From: Mixta gaviniae
Lineage (GTDB): Bacteria; Pseudomonadota; Gammaproteobacteria; Enterobacterales; Enterobacteriaceae
Direction of reading: 5' to 3'
Assembly: GCF_002953195.1 (NCBI RefSeq)
Contig: NZ_CP026377.1
Location: 2,480,001-2,544,000, forward strand
Length of the DNA: 64,000 bases
Below are positions 55,963-64,000 of the stretch, piece after piece (within the stretch, counting starts at the first letter, position 1; each line of letters begins with the position of its first letter). A program made the translations under genes and the position numbers. The notes under the pieces are model-generated. The model was given only the letters and a program-made list of their open reading frames with translations, was not told the DNA's origin and ran no database searches.

Positions 55963-56004
55963 CTAAAACGAAACGGCCCGGTCACAGGTCTGTGGCCGGG
56001 CCGT
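55963..56004 (-). terminator. yeaY terminator
   Basis: A long stem ACGGCCCGG...CCGGGCCGT, extended by TCACAG/CTGTGG, is followed on the minus strand by TTTCGTTTT, 20 bases after the yeaY stop. Confidence 0.85.
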
Positions 56005-56022
56005 CAACAACTGCCGCCGCGC

Positions 56023-56613
56023 TTATTCGGTGAGGATCGTCTGCACCTGCGCGGGACCGGAATTGTAATAACCCATCCAGGGATTCGGGCCCCAGTAGCC
56101 CGGATGATGCCGCGTCGGTCCATACCAGATCCAGGGATCGATCGGTTGCGTCGGCATCATTACCTGCTGCTGAACGCGCCAGCGCTGGTAACCGGTGACA
56201 TCCACCACCACAAAGGTGTAGCTGGCCTTGCCGATCTCCCCTTTTTCGCTGCCTTTAATGGTGCCGACCACCGTCACCATCTGGTTGGTGACGTCAACCG
56301 GGTCGATAAACCCGTTGACGTCCGCCCAGATGCGGCCGACGGAGGCGGCGCCCAGCCGGGGCCGCGCGCTCTCATCCAGCGGTTGCGTGGCAATTTCAAG
56401 CCGCGTACGGCCGTTAAGGTTTGTCACCTTCACCACTTTGCCGCCGAAGCGGGCCTCCTGACCGACATAAAGCTGTGGCGCGTTCATCACGCGCAGCAGA
56501 TCCTGCTGCGGCATGGCGGAACGGCCCTTCACCGAATCAGGTACGCTTACGCAGCCGCCCAGCAATAACGCCGTCAACAGCATGGCTGACGCATTTATCA
56601 GATTTTTACGCAT
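56023..56613 (-). CDS. yeaY: Slp-family outer-membrane lipoprotein YeaY
   Basis: A 196-residue lipoprotein starting [18 protein letters not shown]; lipobox LLGGC with the Cys near residue 21. The Slp domain contains [17 protein letters not shown] and [15 protein letters not shown], ending in a Trp/Tyr/Gly/Pro-rich tail. Slp proteins are stationary-phase or acid-induced; exact role unknown. Confidence 0.92.
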   Translation of the reverse strand: MRKNLINASAMLLTALLLGGCVSVPDSVKGRSAMPQQDLLRVMNAPQLYVGQEARFGGKVVKVTNLNGRTRLEIATQPLDESARPRLGAASVGRIWADVNGFIDPVDVTNQMVTVVGTIKGSEKGEIGKASYTFVVVDVTGYQRWRVQQQVMMPTQPIDPWIWYGPTRHHPGYWGPNPWMGYYNSGPAQVQTILTE

Positions 56614-56671
56614 AGCTTTCTCCAGCAACCTGCCAGATTAGACTATTACCCAATAAATAAGTTGCCGCCAG

Positions 56672-57373
56672 CTAAACGCGGCCCGGCAATTTTTTCCATG
56701 TCACTTCATTACGCAGATAGGTCGGTTCCGCCTGCTCTGGCGGCAGCGATTTACCCTGCTGCCAGAGCTGCTGCGCCAGCGGCAGCATCGCCTCTGCGGT
56801 CGGCAGCGTTACTTCGCTTGCCAGCAGCGTCAGCGGGCTTTCCGCCGTCAGGTTCGGCCAGGCCTGCCAGCCGGTGCCGACGGTGGTCCATTCGCCTGAC
56901 AACTGCTGCATACGCGCCAGCGCCGCCTCCGGCTTCAGCACCGCCTCGCTTTCTTCGCCGTGCCACTGGCCATCTTCCGCGCGCTGGTATTCCGCCCAGT
57001 AGACTTCGCCCATGCGCGCGTCGATTGCCGCCAGCACACGCGTGACGCCGTGGCGCTGCCAGGCGGCCTCGGCCATGGTCATCAGAGTGGAAACGCCCAG
57101 CAGCGGCAGACTAGCGCCGAAGGCAAGCCCCTGCGCGATGCCGATGCCAATGCGGACGCCGGTAAAGCTACCGGGGCCGCGGCCAAACGCCAGTGCATCC
57201 AGCTGGGTCAACGCCAGCTGATGGCGCGTCAGCATCTCTTCCACCAGCGGCAGAATGCGCTGGGTATGCTCACGCGCGCAGAGTTCAAAATGGGCGTCGA
57301 CGACGCCGTCCAGCAACAGGGCGACCGAACAGGCTTCGGTCGCCGTATCAAGAGCTAAAATTCGCGCGGACAT
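56672..57373 (-). CDS. tsaB: tRNA threonylcarbamoyladenosine biosynthesis protein TsaB
   Basis: ASKHA-fold protein of 233 residues, essential partner of TsaD and TsaE in making t6A37 in tRNA. The ATP-fold segments [15 protein letters not shown] and [14 protein letters not shown] are conserved. Start at 57373 with GAGGTTGTC upstream; an upstream in-frame ATG is rejected. Downstream of yoaA, in the E. coli order yoaA-tsaB-yeaY. Confidence 0.95.
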   Translation of the reverse strand: MSARILALDTATEACSVALLLDGVVDAHFELCAREHTQRILPLVEEMLTRHQLALTQLDALAFGRGPGSFTGVRIGIGIAQGLAFGASLPLLGVSTLMTMAEAAWQRHGVTRVLAAIDARMGEVYWAEYQRAEDGQWHGEESEAVLKPEAALARMQQLSGEWTTVGTGWQAWPNLTAESPLTLLASEVTLPTAEAMLPLAQQLWQQGKSLPPEQAEPTYLRNEVTWKKLPGRV

Positions 57374-57430
57374 GACAACCTCGGGCGAGAAAATTTTTTC
57401 GGCGCGCATCTTAGCACAGCCTGAAGGGAA

Positions 57431-59341
57431 TTACTCATTATCGGGCTGATGCAGAAAGCGCGCCGCCTGCTGCAGATCGCGGGTGCGCGGCGTCGGCGGC
57501 AGGCTGTTAAGGAACACCGCGCCGTAGGGGCGCATCACCAGCCGGTTATCGCAAATCACCAGCACGCCGCGATCGTCCACGTCGCGGATCAAACGGCCCA
57601 CCCCTTGCTTCAGGGTGATCACCGCATCCGGCAGCTGCACTTCGTCAAAGGGATCGCCGCCGCGCAGCCGGCAATCTTCCATGCGCGCCTTCAGCAGCGG
57701 ATCGTCCGGCGAGGTGAACGGCAGCTTATCGATAATCACCAGCGAGAGCGCGTCGCCGCGCACGTCCACTCCTTCCCAGAAGCTGCTGGTCGCCACCAGC
57801 AGCGCGTTGCCCGCGTCGACAAACTGCTTCAGCAGCTGCGCCTTGCCGGTTTCACCCTGCAGCAGCACCGGCAGCGTCAGGCTGGCGCGGAACTCCTCCG
57901 CCAGCGCGCGCATCATCTGATGAGAGGTACAGAGGAAAAAGCAGCGGCCATTGTTGGCTTCTATCAGCGGCAGCAGACGCCGCGCCAGCTGACGCGCGCC
58001 GCCGGGTTGGTTAGGCGACGGCAGATCGCGCGGCACGCAAAGCAGCGCCTGGCGCGCATAGTCGAAGGGACTGGTAAGGATCATGCTCTGTGCTTTATGC
58101 ACCCCAAGCCGGTCCATAAAGTGGGTCATCTGTTCATTCACCGCCAGCGTGGCGGAGGTGAACACCCAGGCGGCGGGACGCTCATCCATCACTTCGCGGA
58201 AGCGCTCGGATACTGACAGCGGCGTTAGCGCCAGCACGAAATGGCGCGAGCTGCACTCATACCAGTAGCTGAAGCCCGGTTCGCCGATATTCTTCAGACG
58301 CTTCAGGCGGCTGCGATAGAGCGAAGCGCGATCGAAGGCGGCGTCCAGCAGCGCCGAACGCCCCAGCGACATCTTCGCCACGTCGTAACAGAGTTCCAGC
58401 GCATCATCCAACAGCGTCAGCGACCGCTGTACGTCGCGGTCGGCCAGCACTTCGCGCAGATTACCGCGAAAACCGGGCTCGCCCAGCGCCAGGCGAAAAT
58501 CCTGCGCGCTCTGCGCCAGCCGGTCGGCCGATTTTTGCAGCTGCTGCACGTCGCGCACCTCGGTGCGGTAGGCAATGGTGATATCCTTCGCCAGATCCAG
58601 CAGCTGACGGCTGGTGAGCTGCTGGCCAAAATATTGACTGGCGATATCCGGCACCTGATGCGCTTCATCGAAGATCATCACGTCCGCTTCCGGGATCAGT
58701 TCGGCGAAGCCGCTCTCTTTCACCACCATATCCGCCAGAAACAGATGGTGGTTGACCACCACGACATCGGCGTCCATCGCCCGGCGGCGCGCTTTCACCA
58801 CAAAGCACTCTTTATAGAGCGGGCAGTCGTTCCCCAGGCAGTTGTCATTGGTGCTGGTGACCAGCGGCCAGATGGCGCTGTCTTCCGCTACGCCGTCGCA
58901 GCTGCTGATATCACCGTCCCGCGTTTCGCTGGCCCAGCTGCGCAGATAGACCAGATCGCTAAGGGTCTGTACGGTCAGCTCGCCGCCGGTCATCGCCTGC
59001 TGCTCCAGACGCTCAAGACACAGGTAGTTGGTGCGCCCTTTCAGTAGCGCGGTTTTGCCTTTGTAATCCAGCGCCCGCGCCACGCCCGGCAGATCGCGGC
59101 TATAGAGCTGATCCTGAAGCGCCTTCGAACCGGTGGAAATGATCGCTTTTTTACCGGCGCGCAGCACGGGTGCCAGATAGGCATAGGTTTTTCCCGTGCC
59201 GGTGCCCGCCTCCACCACCAGTTCGCTGCGCTGTTCTATCGCCTGCGCGACCGCCGCCGCCATCTGCTGCTGCGCTTCGCGCGGCCGGAAGCCGGGTATT
59301 GCCTGCGCCAGAGCGCCATCAGCTGCAAAATCGTCTGCCAC
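57431..59341 (-). CDS. yoaA: DinG-family DNA helicase YoaA
   Basis: XPD/DinG-like iron-sulfur helicase of 636 residues, equal to E. coli YoaA. Walker A VEAGTGTGKTYAYL, DEAH box VMIFDEAHQ, and the four cluster cysteines are seen in the region of CDGVAEDS, NDNCLGNDC and LYKECF. The GTG start at 59341 follows AGTGAGGATAT. In E. coli it works with the polymerase III chi subunit in damage tolerance. Confidence 0.95.
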   Translation of the reverse strand: MADDFAADGALAQAIPGFRPREAQQQMAAAVAQAIEQRSELVVEAGTGTGKTYAYLAPVLRAGKKAIISTGSKALQDQLYSRDLPGVARALDYKGKTALLKGRTNYLCLERLEQQAMTGGELTVQTLSDLVYLRSWASETRDGDISSCDGVAEDSAIWPLVTSTNDNCLGNDCPLYKECFVVKARRRAMDADVVVVNHHLFLADMVVKESGFAELIPEADVMIFDEAHQVPDIASQYFGQQLTSRQLLDLAKDITIAYRTEVRDVQQLQKSADRLAQSAQDFRLALGEPGFRGNLREVLADRDVQRSLTLLDDALELCYDVAKMSLGRSALLDAAFDRASLYRSRLKRLKNIGEPGFSYWYECSSRHFVLALTPLSVSERFREVMDERPAAWVFTSATLAVNEQMTHFMDRLGVHKAQSMILTSPFDYARQALLCVPRDLPSPNQPGGARQLARRLLPLIEANNGRCFFLCTSHQMMRALAEEFRASLTLPVLLQGETGKAQLLKQFVDAGNALLVATSSFWEGVDVRGDALSLVIIDKLPFTSPDDPLLKARMEDCRLRGGDPFDEVQLPDAVITLKQGVGRLIRDVDDRGVLVICDNRLVMRPYGAVFLNSLPPTPRTRDLQQAARFLHQPDNE

Positions 59342-59472
59342 ATATCCTCACTGGTCGCGTTAAAACGGCCTGATTATGTCAGCATTCCCACGCGGTCTCT
59401 ACAACAGATGACAGCGCAGGGCTAACTGTGCCAGGCTAACGGCGTTTAAAAAATGGAATAAGGAAGCTCGCT

Positions 59473-59826
59473 ATGTCTGTTACCCGTATCGATCCTGAAC
59501 ACCGCATGTCAGAGGCAGTGATCCACAACGATACCGTTTATTACACCAGCGTCCCGGAAAACCTGGATGAAGATGCCGAAGCGCAAACGGCGAATGCGCT
59601 GGCGGTGATTGACAAACTGCTGACGCGCGTCGGTTCAGATAAGAGCCGCATCCTCGACGCCACTATTTTTCTCGTTGATAAGGCGGATTTCCCCGCCATG
59701 AACCGCGCGTGGGATGCCTGGGTCTCGCCCGGCAATGCGCCGGTGCGCTGCACCGTGCAGGCCGGCCTGATGAACCCGAAATATAAAGTGGAAATTAAAA
59801 TCATCGCCGCGCTGAACCCGGCCTGA
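59473..59826 (+). CDS. yoaB: RidA/YjgF/UK114 family protein YoaB
   Basis: A 117-residue trimeric RidA-fold protein; relatives hydrolyse reactive enamine/imine intermediates. The segment VRCTVQAGLMNPKYKVEI holds the conserved Arg of the active site and family signature. The start MSVTRIDPEHRMSE follows AAGGAAGCTCGCT. Its stop abuts that of convergent yoaH. Confidence 0.93.
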   Translation: MSVTRIDPEHRMSEAVIHNDTVYYTSVPENLDEDAEAQTANALAVIDKLLTRVGSDKSRILDATIFLVDKADFPAMNRAWDAWVSPGNAPVRCTVQAGLMNPKYKVEIKIIAALNPA

Positions 59827-60009
59827 TCACGCCTCGTCTTCATCCTCGAAGCGCGCTGCGATATGTCCGCCAGTATGCGACTGGCGGATCTCCTGCGCCA
59901 CCAGCGTAATCGCCTCGCCGCTGCTCATGCCGTCCGCCATAAGCTGTTGAATACGCTCCACTGCCTGCTGCTGCTGCTCGTGGCTCAACGCCGGTAAACC
60001 TGTAAACAT
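59827..60009 (-). CDS. yoaH: UPF0181 family protein YoaH
   Basis: A 60-residue helical protein beginning [20 protein letters not shown], with the conserved [15 protein letters not shown]. Function unknown. It is convergent with yoaB with no gap and divergent from pabB, the E. coli arrangement. Confidence 0.9.
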   Translation of the reverse strand: MFTGLPALSHEQQQQAVERIQQLMADGMSSGEAITLVAQEIRQSHTGGHIAARFEDEDEA

Positions 60010-60112
60010 TCTGGCTCCTGTTCATCATAAAAAGGCGGCAAACAAACAGATGCCAGCGCCGGCAAAATATGCCAGGCTTGCCGTTTGTTCATTATCGACG
60101 CCGTAGAGAGTG

Positions 60113-61495
60113 ATGCCCGTAGTTTACCATGCTTTACCCTATACGCCCGACGCGCTTTCGGGCTTATTTCAACGCGTGGCGCATTTGCCGTGGGCAATGC
60201 TGCTCAGCTCCGCTTTCGCCGATCATCCCGACAGCCGCTTCGATATTATGGTGGCCGATCCGCTCGCTACGCTGGAGACGCGCGGGGCGATCACACGCCT
60301 CATTAAAGGTGACAGCGTCACTGAATCCACGGCCGATCCGCTGACGCTGCTGAACAGCGAGCTGAGTCAGCTGCTGCCCGCCGCGCCGTCGCGCGATGAT
60401 CTGCCGTTTCAGGGGGGCGCGCTCGGCCTGTTCGGCTATGACCTGGGCCGCCGCTTTGAGCGCCTGCCGCAGCAGGCCACCGCCGATCTCACTACCCCGG
60501 ACATGGCGACAGGCATTTATGACTGGGCGCTGATTGCCGATCATCAGCGGCAAACGCTGACGCTGGTCGATCACCAGCCGGACGGCGCGCGGCTGCGCTG
60601 GCTTGAGAGCCTGCCCGCGCGCGAAACCGGCCCTTTCCGCCTCACCAGCCGTTGGCGATCAAATATGACGCAGGAAGCGTACCGGGCGCGTTTCGATCGT
60701 GTGCAGGCGTGGCTGCAGGCGGGCGACTGCTATCAGGTTAATCTGGCGCAACGCTTCCAGGCGGCTTACGCGGGCGATGAATGGCAGGCGTTTCTGCGCC
60801 TTAACCAAAGCAACCGCGCCCCCTTTAGCGCCTTTTTACGGCTGCCAGAGAGCGCCGTGCTGAGCCTCTCGCCGGAGCGTTTTCTTTCTTTACGCGACGG
60901 TGTGATTGAAACCCGTCCGATCAAGGGCACCCTGCCGCGGCTGGAGGAGGCCGGCGCGGATCGCCAGCAGGCGCTCCGGCTGGCGAATTCGGAAAAAGAT
61001 CGCGCGGAAAATCTGATGATCGTCGATCTGCTGCGTAATGATATTGGCCGCGTCGCGGTGCCCGGTAGCGTCAGCGTGCCGGAGCTGTTTGTCGTCGAGC
61101 AGTTTCCCGCCGTGCATCACCTGGTCAGCACCATCCGCGCGCGGCTGAAGGCGGGGCTGAGCGCCTGCGATCTGCTGCGCGCCTGCTTCCCCGGCGGATC
61201 GATTACCGGCGCGCCCAAGGTCCGCGCCATGGAGATTATCGAAACGCTGGAGCCACAACGTCGCAACGCCTGGTGCGGTAGTATTGGCTATCTGAGCTGC
61301 TGCGGACGTATGGACAGCAGCATCACCATTCGCACACTGATTGCGGAACGGGGCCAGCTTTACTGCGCCGCCGGCGGCGGCATTGTGGCGGACAGCGAGG
61401 CGGATCTGGAGTATCAGGAGACGCTGCATAAGCTGCGTCGTATTTTGCCGCTGCTGGAAAACGACACGCAGAGTGAGCCCGCCAATGACGCTTGA
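60113..61495 (+). CDS. pabB: Aminodeoxychorismate synthase component I
   Basis: Converts chorismate and ammonia from PabA into 4-amino-4-deoxychorismate for folate. The 460-residue product has the N-terminal lobe with [20 protein letters not shown] and the chorismate-binding C-terminal domain with the catalytic Lys in PIKGT (in [11 protein letters not shown]), [13 protein letters not shown] and [11 protein letters not shown]. The ATG at 60113 follows AGAGAG. Its stop overlaps the start of nudL by 11 bases. Confidence 0.95.
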   Translation: MPVVYHALPYTPDALSGLFQRVAHLPWAMLLSSAFADHPDSRFDIMVADPLATLETRGAITRLIKGDSVTESTADPLTLLNSELSQLLPAAPSRDDLPFQGGALGLFGYDLGRRFERLPQQATADLTTPDMATGIYDWALIADHQRQTLTLVDHQPDGARLRWLESLPARETGPFRLTSRWRSNMTQEAYRARFDRVQAWLQAGDCYQVNLAQRFQAAYAGDEWQAFLRLNQSNRAPFSAFLRLPESAVLSLSPERFLSLRDGVIETRPIKGTLPRLEEAGADRQQALRLANSEKDRAENLMIVDLLRNDIGRVAVPGSVSVPELFVVEQFPAVHHLVSTIRARLKAGLSACDLLRACFPGGSITGAPKVRAMEIIETLEPQRRNAWCGSIGYLSCCGRMDSSITIRTLIAERGQLYCAAGGGIVADSEADLEYQETLHKLRRILPLLENDTQSEPANDA

Positions 61496-62057
61496 TCGCT
61501 TCCTCACCCGCTTTCTGCTACAGCCGCCCGCGGCCGAAGCGCCCCAGCCGGCACGCCGTCAGGCGGCGGTACTGGTGCCGGTGGTGGCGCGTCAACAGCC
61601 GGGACTGCTGCTGACGCGCCGCTCGCCCCTGTTGCGCAAGCATGCCGGTCAGGTCGCCTTTCCCGGCGGCATGCGCGACGATACCGATGCCTCGCTACAG
61701 GTCACCGCCCTGCGCGAGGCGCACGAAGAGATTGGCCTGCGTCCGCAGGATGTGCGCATCATCGGTACGCTGCCGGCGGTCAGCAGCAGCACCGGCTTTC
61801 AGGTGACCCCGGTGGTCGGCCTGATCCCGCCCGATTTACCCTGGACACCGAACGCCGATGAGGTCGACGCCATCTTTGAGATGCCGCTGGAAGAGGCGCT
61901 GCGCCTGTCGCGCTATGCGCCGCTGGATATTCATCGCGGCGGCCTGCATCACCGGGTCTGGCTCTCCTGGTATCAGGACTATTTCGTCTGGGGCATGACG
62001 GCGGGCATTATTCGTCAGCTCAGCCTGCAGGTGATGCCGGAACTGGTTAGCAGATAA
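61485..62057 (+). CDS. nudL: Nudix hydrolase NudL (CoA pyrophosphatase-like)
   Basis: A 190-residue Nudix protein. The Nudix box is [19 protein letters not shown] continuing HEEIGL, with the REx2EE metal-binding part intact and Asp at the usual first Glu position, as in the CoA subfamily. Upstream [20 protein letters not shown] is the CoA-type signature. Translationally coupled to pabB. Predicted to cleave CoA-type pyrophosphates. Confidence 0.93.
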   Translation: MTLDRFLTRFLLQPPAAEAPQPARRQAAVLVPVVARQQPGLLLTRRSPLLRKHAGQVAFPGGMRDDTDASLQVTALREAHEEIGLRPQDVRIIGTLPAVSSSTGFQVTPVVGLIPPDLPWTPNADEVDAIFEMPLEEALRLSRYAPLDIHRGGLHHRVWLSWYQDYFVWGMTAGIIRQLSLQVMPELVSR

Positions 62058-62391
62058 CCAAATTAAAGTTGTGCAAAAAGCCGCCTTTCCGTGATATTTC
62101 ACTAAATATTCTTCAGTAAGCGATCCAAATCACTTCCCTATTACGCCAAAGTAGTTATATTTGGCGCGCCGGGCGGCAGGCAGGCCACCGGCGCCGTTTC
62201 GCATAAATTTGCTTCAGGGCAGAGATACGCCGCTTACTGTATCAGCCCGCGGATTTGACGGCCCGGAATAAGATTTTTTAGCCGCACTAATTAGTTTATT
62301 TCATGCGAAAAGATGATTTTTTAACCACCAGGATGATTACTATACGCAGTGCATATTTTGCTGCGAAGTTAACAATTAAGGAGCGTGTAGC
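62058..62391. other. sdaA upstream region
   Basis: A 334-base gene-free stretch, AT-rich near sdaA. It contains the inverted pair CCAAA/TTTGG (around 62146-62165). In E. coli Lrp represses sdaA; no reliable Lrp site can be read by eye. AAGGAGCGTGTAGC before the start is a strong ribosome site. Confidence 0.5.
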
Positions 62392-63756
62392 GTGATTAGC
62401 GTTTTCGACATGTTTAAGATCGGCATTGGCCCGTCCAGTTCCCATACCCTGGGCCCGATGAAAGCCGGCAAACAGTTTGTCGACGATTTGATCCGGGATA
62501 ACCGGCTGTTGGACGTTACGCGCATCGCCGTTGAGGTCTACGGCTCGCTGTCGCTCACCGGCAAGGGCCACCATACCGATATCGCCATTATTATGGGCCT
62601 CTCCGGCGCCTCGCCGGAGAGCGTTGATATTGACGCCATCCCCGCGTTTATCCGCGATGTCGAGCAGCGCGAGCGCCTGCTGCTGGCCAATGGCCAGCAT
62701 GAGGTCGATTTCCCGCGCGAAGGCGGCATGAACTTCCGCAGCGAAAACCTCTCCCTGCATGAGAACGGCATGCGCATTCACGCCTTCGCCGGCGAGGCGC
62801 GTCTCTACAGCAAAACCTACTACTCCATCGGCGGCGGCTTTATTGTCGACGAAGAGCATTTCGGCGAATCAGTGCTGGATGAGGTGTCAGTGCCCTATCC
62901 CTACAATTCGGCGAAGGATCTGCTGGCGCACTGCCGCGAAACCGGCCTTTCGCTGTCCGGCCTGGTGATGAAAAACGAACTGGCGCTGCACAGCCGCCAG
63001 GAGATTGAGAGCTATTTCGCCGCGGTGTGGCAAACCATGCGCGACTGTATCGATCGCGGCCTCAACACCGAGGGCGTGCTGCCGGGGCCACTGCGGGTGC
63101 CGCGCCGCGCCGCCGCGCTGCGTCGTATGCTGGTCTCCTCCGGCAAGCTTTCTAACGATCCGATGAACGTGATCGACTGGGTCAATATGTTCGCGCTGGC
63201 GGTTAATGAAGAGAACGCCGCCGGCGGCCGCGTCGTGACCGCGCCGACCAACGGCGCCTGCGGCATCGTGCCGGCGGTGCTGGCCTACTATGATCACTTT
63301 ATCGAATCGGTCAGTCCCGACATTTTTATCCGCTACTTTATGGCGGCGGGCGCGGTGGGCGTGCTGTATAAGATGAACGCCTCTATCTCCGGCGCCGAAG
63401 TGGGCTGTCAGGGCGAAGTGGGCGTCGCCTGCTCAATGGCGGCGGCGGGCCTCGCGGAGCTGCTGGGCGCCAGCCCGGAACAGGTTTGCGTCGCAGCGGA
63501 GATCGGCATGGAGCATAACCTCGGCCTTACCTGCGATCCGGTTGCCGGCCAGGTGCAGGTGCCCTGCATCGAACGCAACGCCATCGCCTCGGTCAAAGCG
63601 ATCAACTCGGCGCGTATGGCGCTGCGCCGCACCAGCGAAGCGCGCGTCTCGCTCGATAAAGTGATCGAAACGATGTATGAGACCGGCAAAGATATGAACG
63701 CCAAATACCGCGAGACTTCGCGCGGCGGCCTGGCGATTAAGGTGCAGTGCGACTGA
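62392..63756 (+). CDS. sdaA: L-serine dehydratase 1
   Basis: [4Fe-4S] L-serine deaminase giving pyruvate and ammonia, 454 residues, the same length as E. coli SdaA. The start is GTG at 62392. The N-terminal substrate segment [14 protein letters not shown] and the cluster cysteines in [27 protein letters not shown] and [14 protein letters not shown] are intact. It depends on oxygen-labile cluster assembly. A terminator follows. Confidence 0.97.
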   Translation: MISVFDMFKIGIGPSSSHTLGPMKAGKQFVDDLIRDNRLLDVTRIAVEVYGSLSLTGKGHHTDIAIIMGLSGASPESVDIDAIPAFIRDVEQRERLLLANGQHEVDFPREGGMNFRSENLSLHENGMRIHAFAGEARLYSKTYYSIGGGFIVDEEHFGESVLDEVSVPYPYNSAKDLLAHCRETGLSLSGLVMKNELALHSRQEIESYFAAVWQTMRDCIDRGLNTEGVLPGPLRVPRRAAALRRMLVSSGKLSNDPMNVIDWVNMFALAVNEENAAGGRVVTAPTNGACGIVPAVLAYYDHFIESVSPDIFIRYFMAAGAVGVLYKMNASISGAEVGCQGEVGVACSMAAAGLAELLGASPEQVCVAAEIGMEHNLGLTCDPVAGQVQVPCIERNAIASVKAINSARMALRRTSEARVSLDKVIETMYETGKDMNAKYRETSRGGLAIKVQCD

Positions 63757-63783
63757 TCCCTGCCGCGCGACATCGCCTGATAA

Positions 63784-63812
63784 CAGCAGCGTCTTCGGCG
63801 CTGCTTTTTTTT
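63784..63812 (+). terminator. sdaA terminator
   Basis: AGCAGCG/CGCTGCT with a 7-base loop and eight T residues, about 30 bases after the sdaA stop. Confidence 0.88.
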
Positions 63813-63972
63813 GCCTGTGAAGCGACGCCGCCGGCGTTACCGCGCCGCAGGACGTTTATTCGCCATCCCCGGCGAATCGAAGCGCTTTTTTCATTGGCGC
63901 AACTAAACTTAAGGCGGTGATTGCCGATATGAAACTGTCGGATTTTTATTTGTGCTTTAAGGGTGGCTACGG

Positions 63973-64000
63973 ATGCAAGTGTCCCAGCAGATTGTTGGAC
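63973..64000 (+). CDS. Start of an unidentified gene cut by the window edge
   Basis: An ATG at 63973 follows AAGGGTGGCTACGG and opens nine codons (MQVSQQIVG) before the window ends. In E. coli a cyclic-di-GMP phosphodiesterase gene (pdeD) follows sdaA, which would fit, but nine residues do not allow identification. Confidence 0.35.

Overview
The window reads as the chromosome of an enterobacterium of the Erwiniaceae type (Pantoea/Mixta/Erwinia-like). Housekeeping proteins (GapA, MinD, SdaA, YeaG, YcgB, SppA, FadD) match E. coli family members closely in sequence and length, the codons are GC-rich at third positions, and the 5' regions of gapA and fadD keep E. coli-like control sites. Genus-level placement is inference.

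Left chromosomal arm (1-16002): topB (cut by the window edge), selD, ydjA, sppA, ansA, pncA, yeaC, msrB, gapA, yeaD, yeaE, mipA, then the stress/nitrogen-starvation pair yeaG-yeaH behind a textbook sigma-54 promoter.

Prophage (about 16.1-35.8 kb): a decaying lambdoid element of lower GC. On the minus strand lie cro, a YmfL-type gene, an O-like replication gene with five 23-bp iterons inside it, a translationally coupled set (PerC-like regulator, 40-aa membrane protein, ParB-like protein, RusA-like resolvase), KilA-N, DUF968, antiterminator Q, pR'/tR', holin, broken lysozyme and Rz, an intact 983-aa tailspike, a frameshifted tail-type gene, HNH and a stub of small terminase. On the plus strand lie cI, a short pL operon, a nonsense-mutated excisionase and an intact integrase. 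Large terminase, portal, capsid and tail genes are absent. The immunity region has three spaced CTAAG-N4-CTTAG operators at pR and one at pL. A frameshifted pRha/KilAC antirepressor sits just outside int.

Right chromosomal arm (36.9-64 kb): cvrA, a small conserved gene, a Bcr/CflA-type efflux pump, dadX-dadA (alanine catabolism, with a CRP-like site), ycgB (partner family of yeaGH), fadR, nhaB, dsbB, ycgN, ycgM, an MltB-like transglycosylase, ycgL, minCDE, then rnd, fadD (with a FadR-like operator), yeaY, tsaB, yoaA, yoaB, yoaH, pabB, nudL, sdaA and the first codons of another gene. Relative to E. coli, a block equivalent to the 26-minute region (cvrA to minE) lies between the yeaH and rnd segments of the 40-minute region, and the prophage sits exactly at one of these junctions.

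The most noteworthy items are the intact tailspike in an otherwise broken phage, the iteron origin, the complete operator array with overlapping promoters, the coupled 40-aa membrane protein, a repeated TGTGTGGAGA leader motif before five phage genes, and a structured non-coding stretch after pL.
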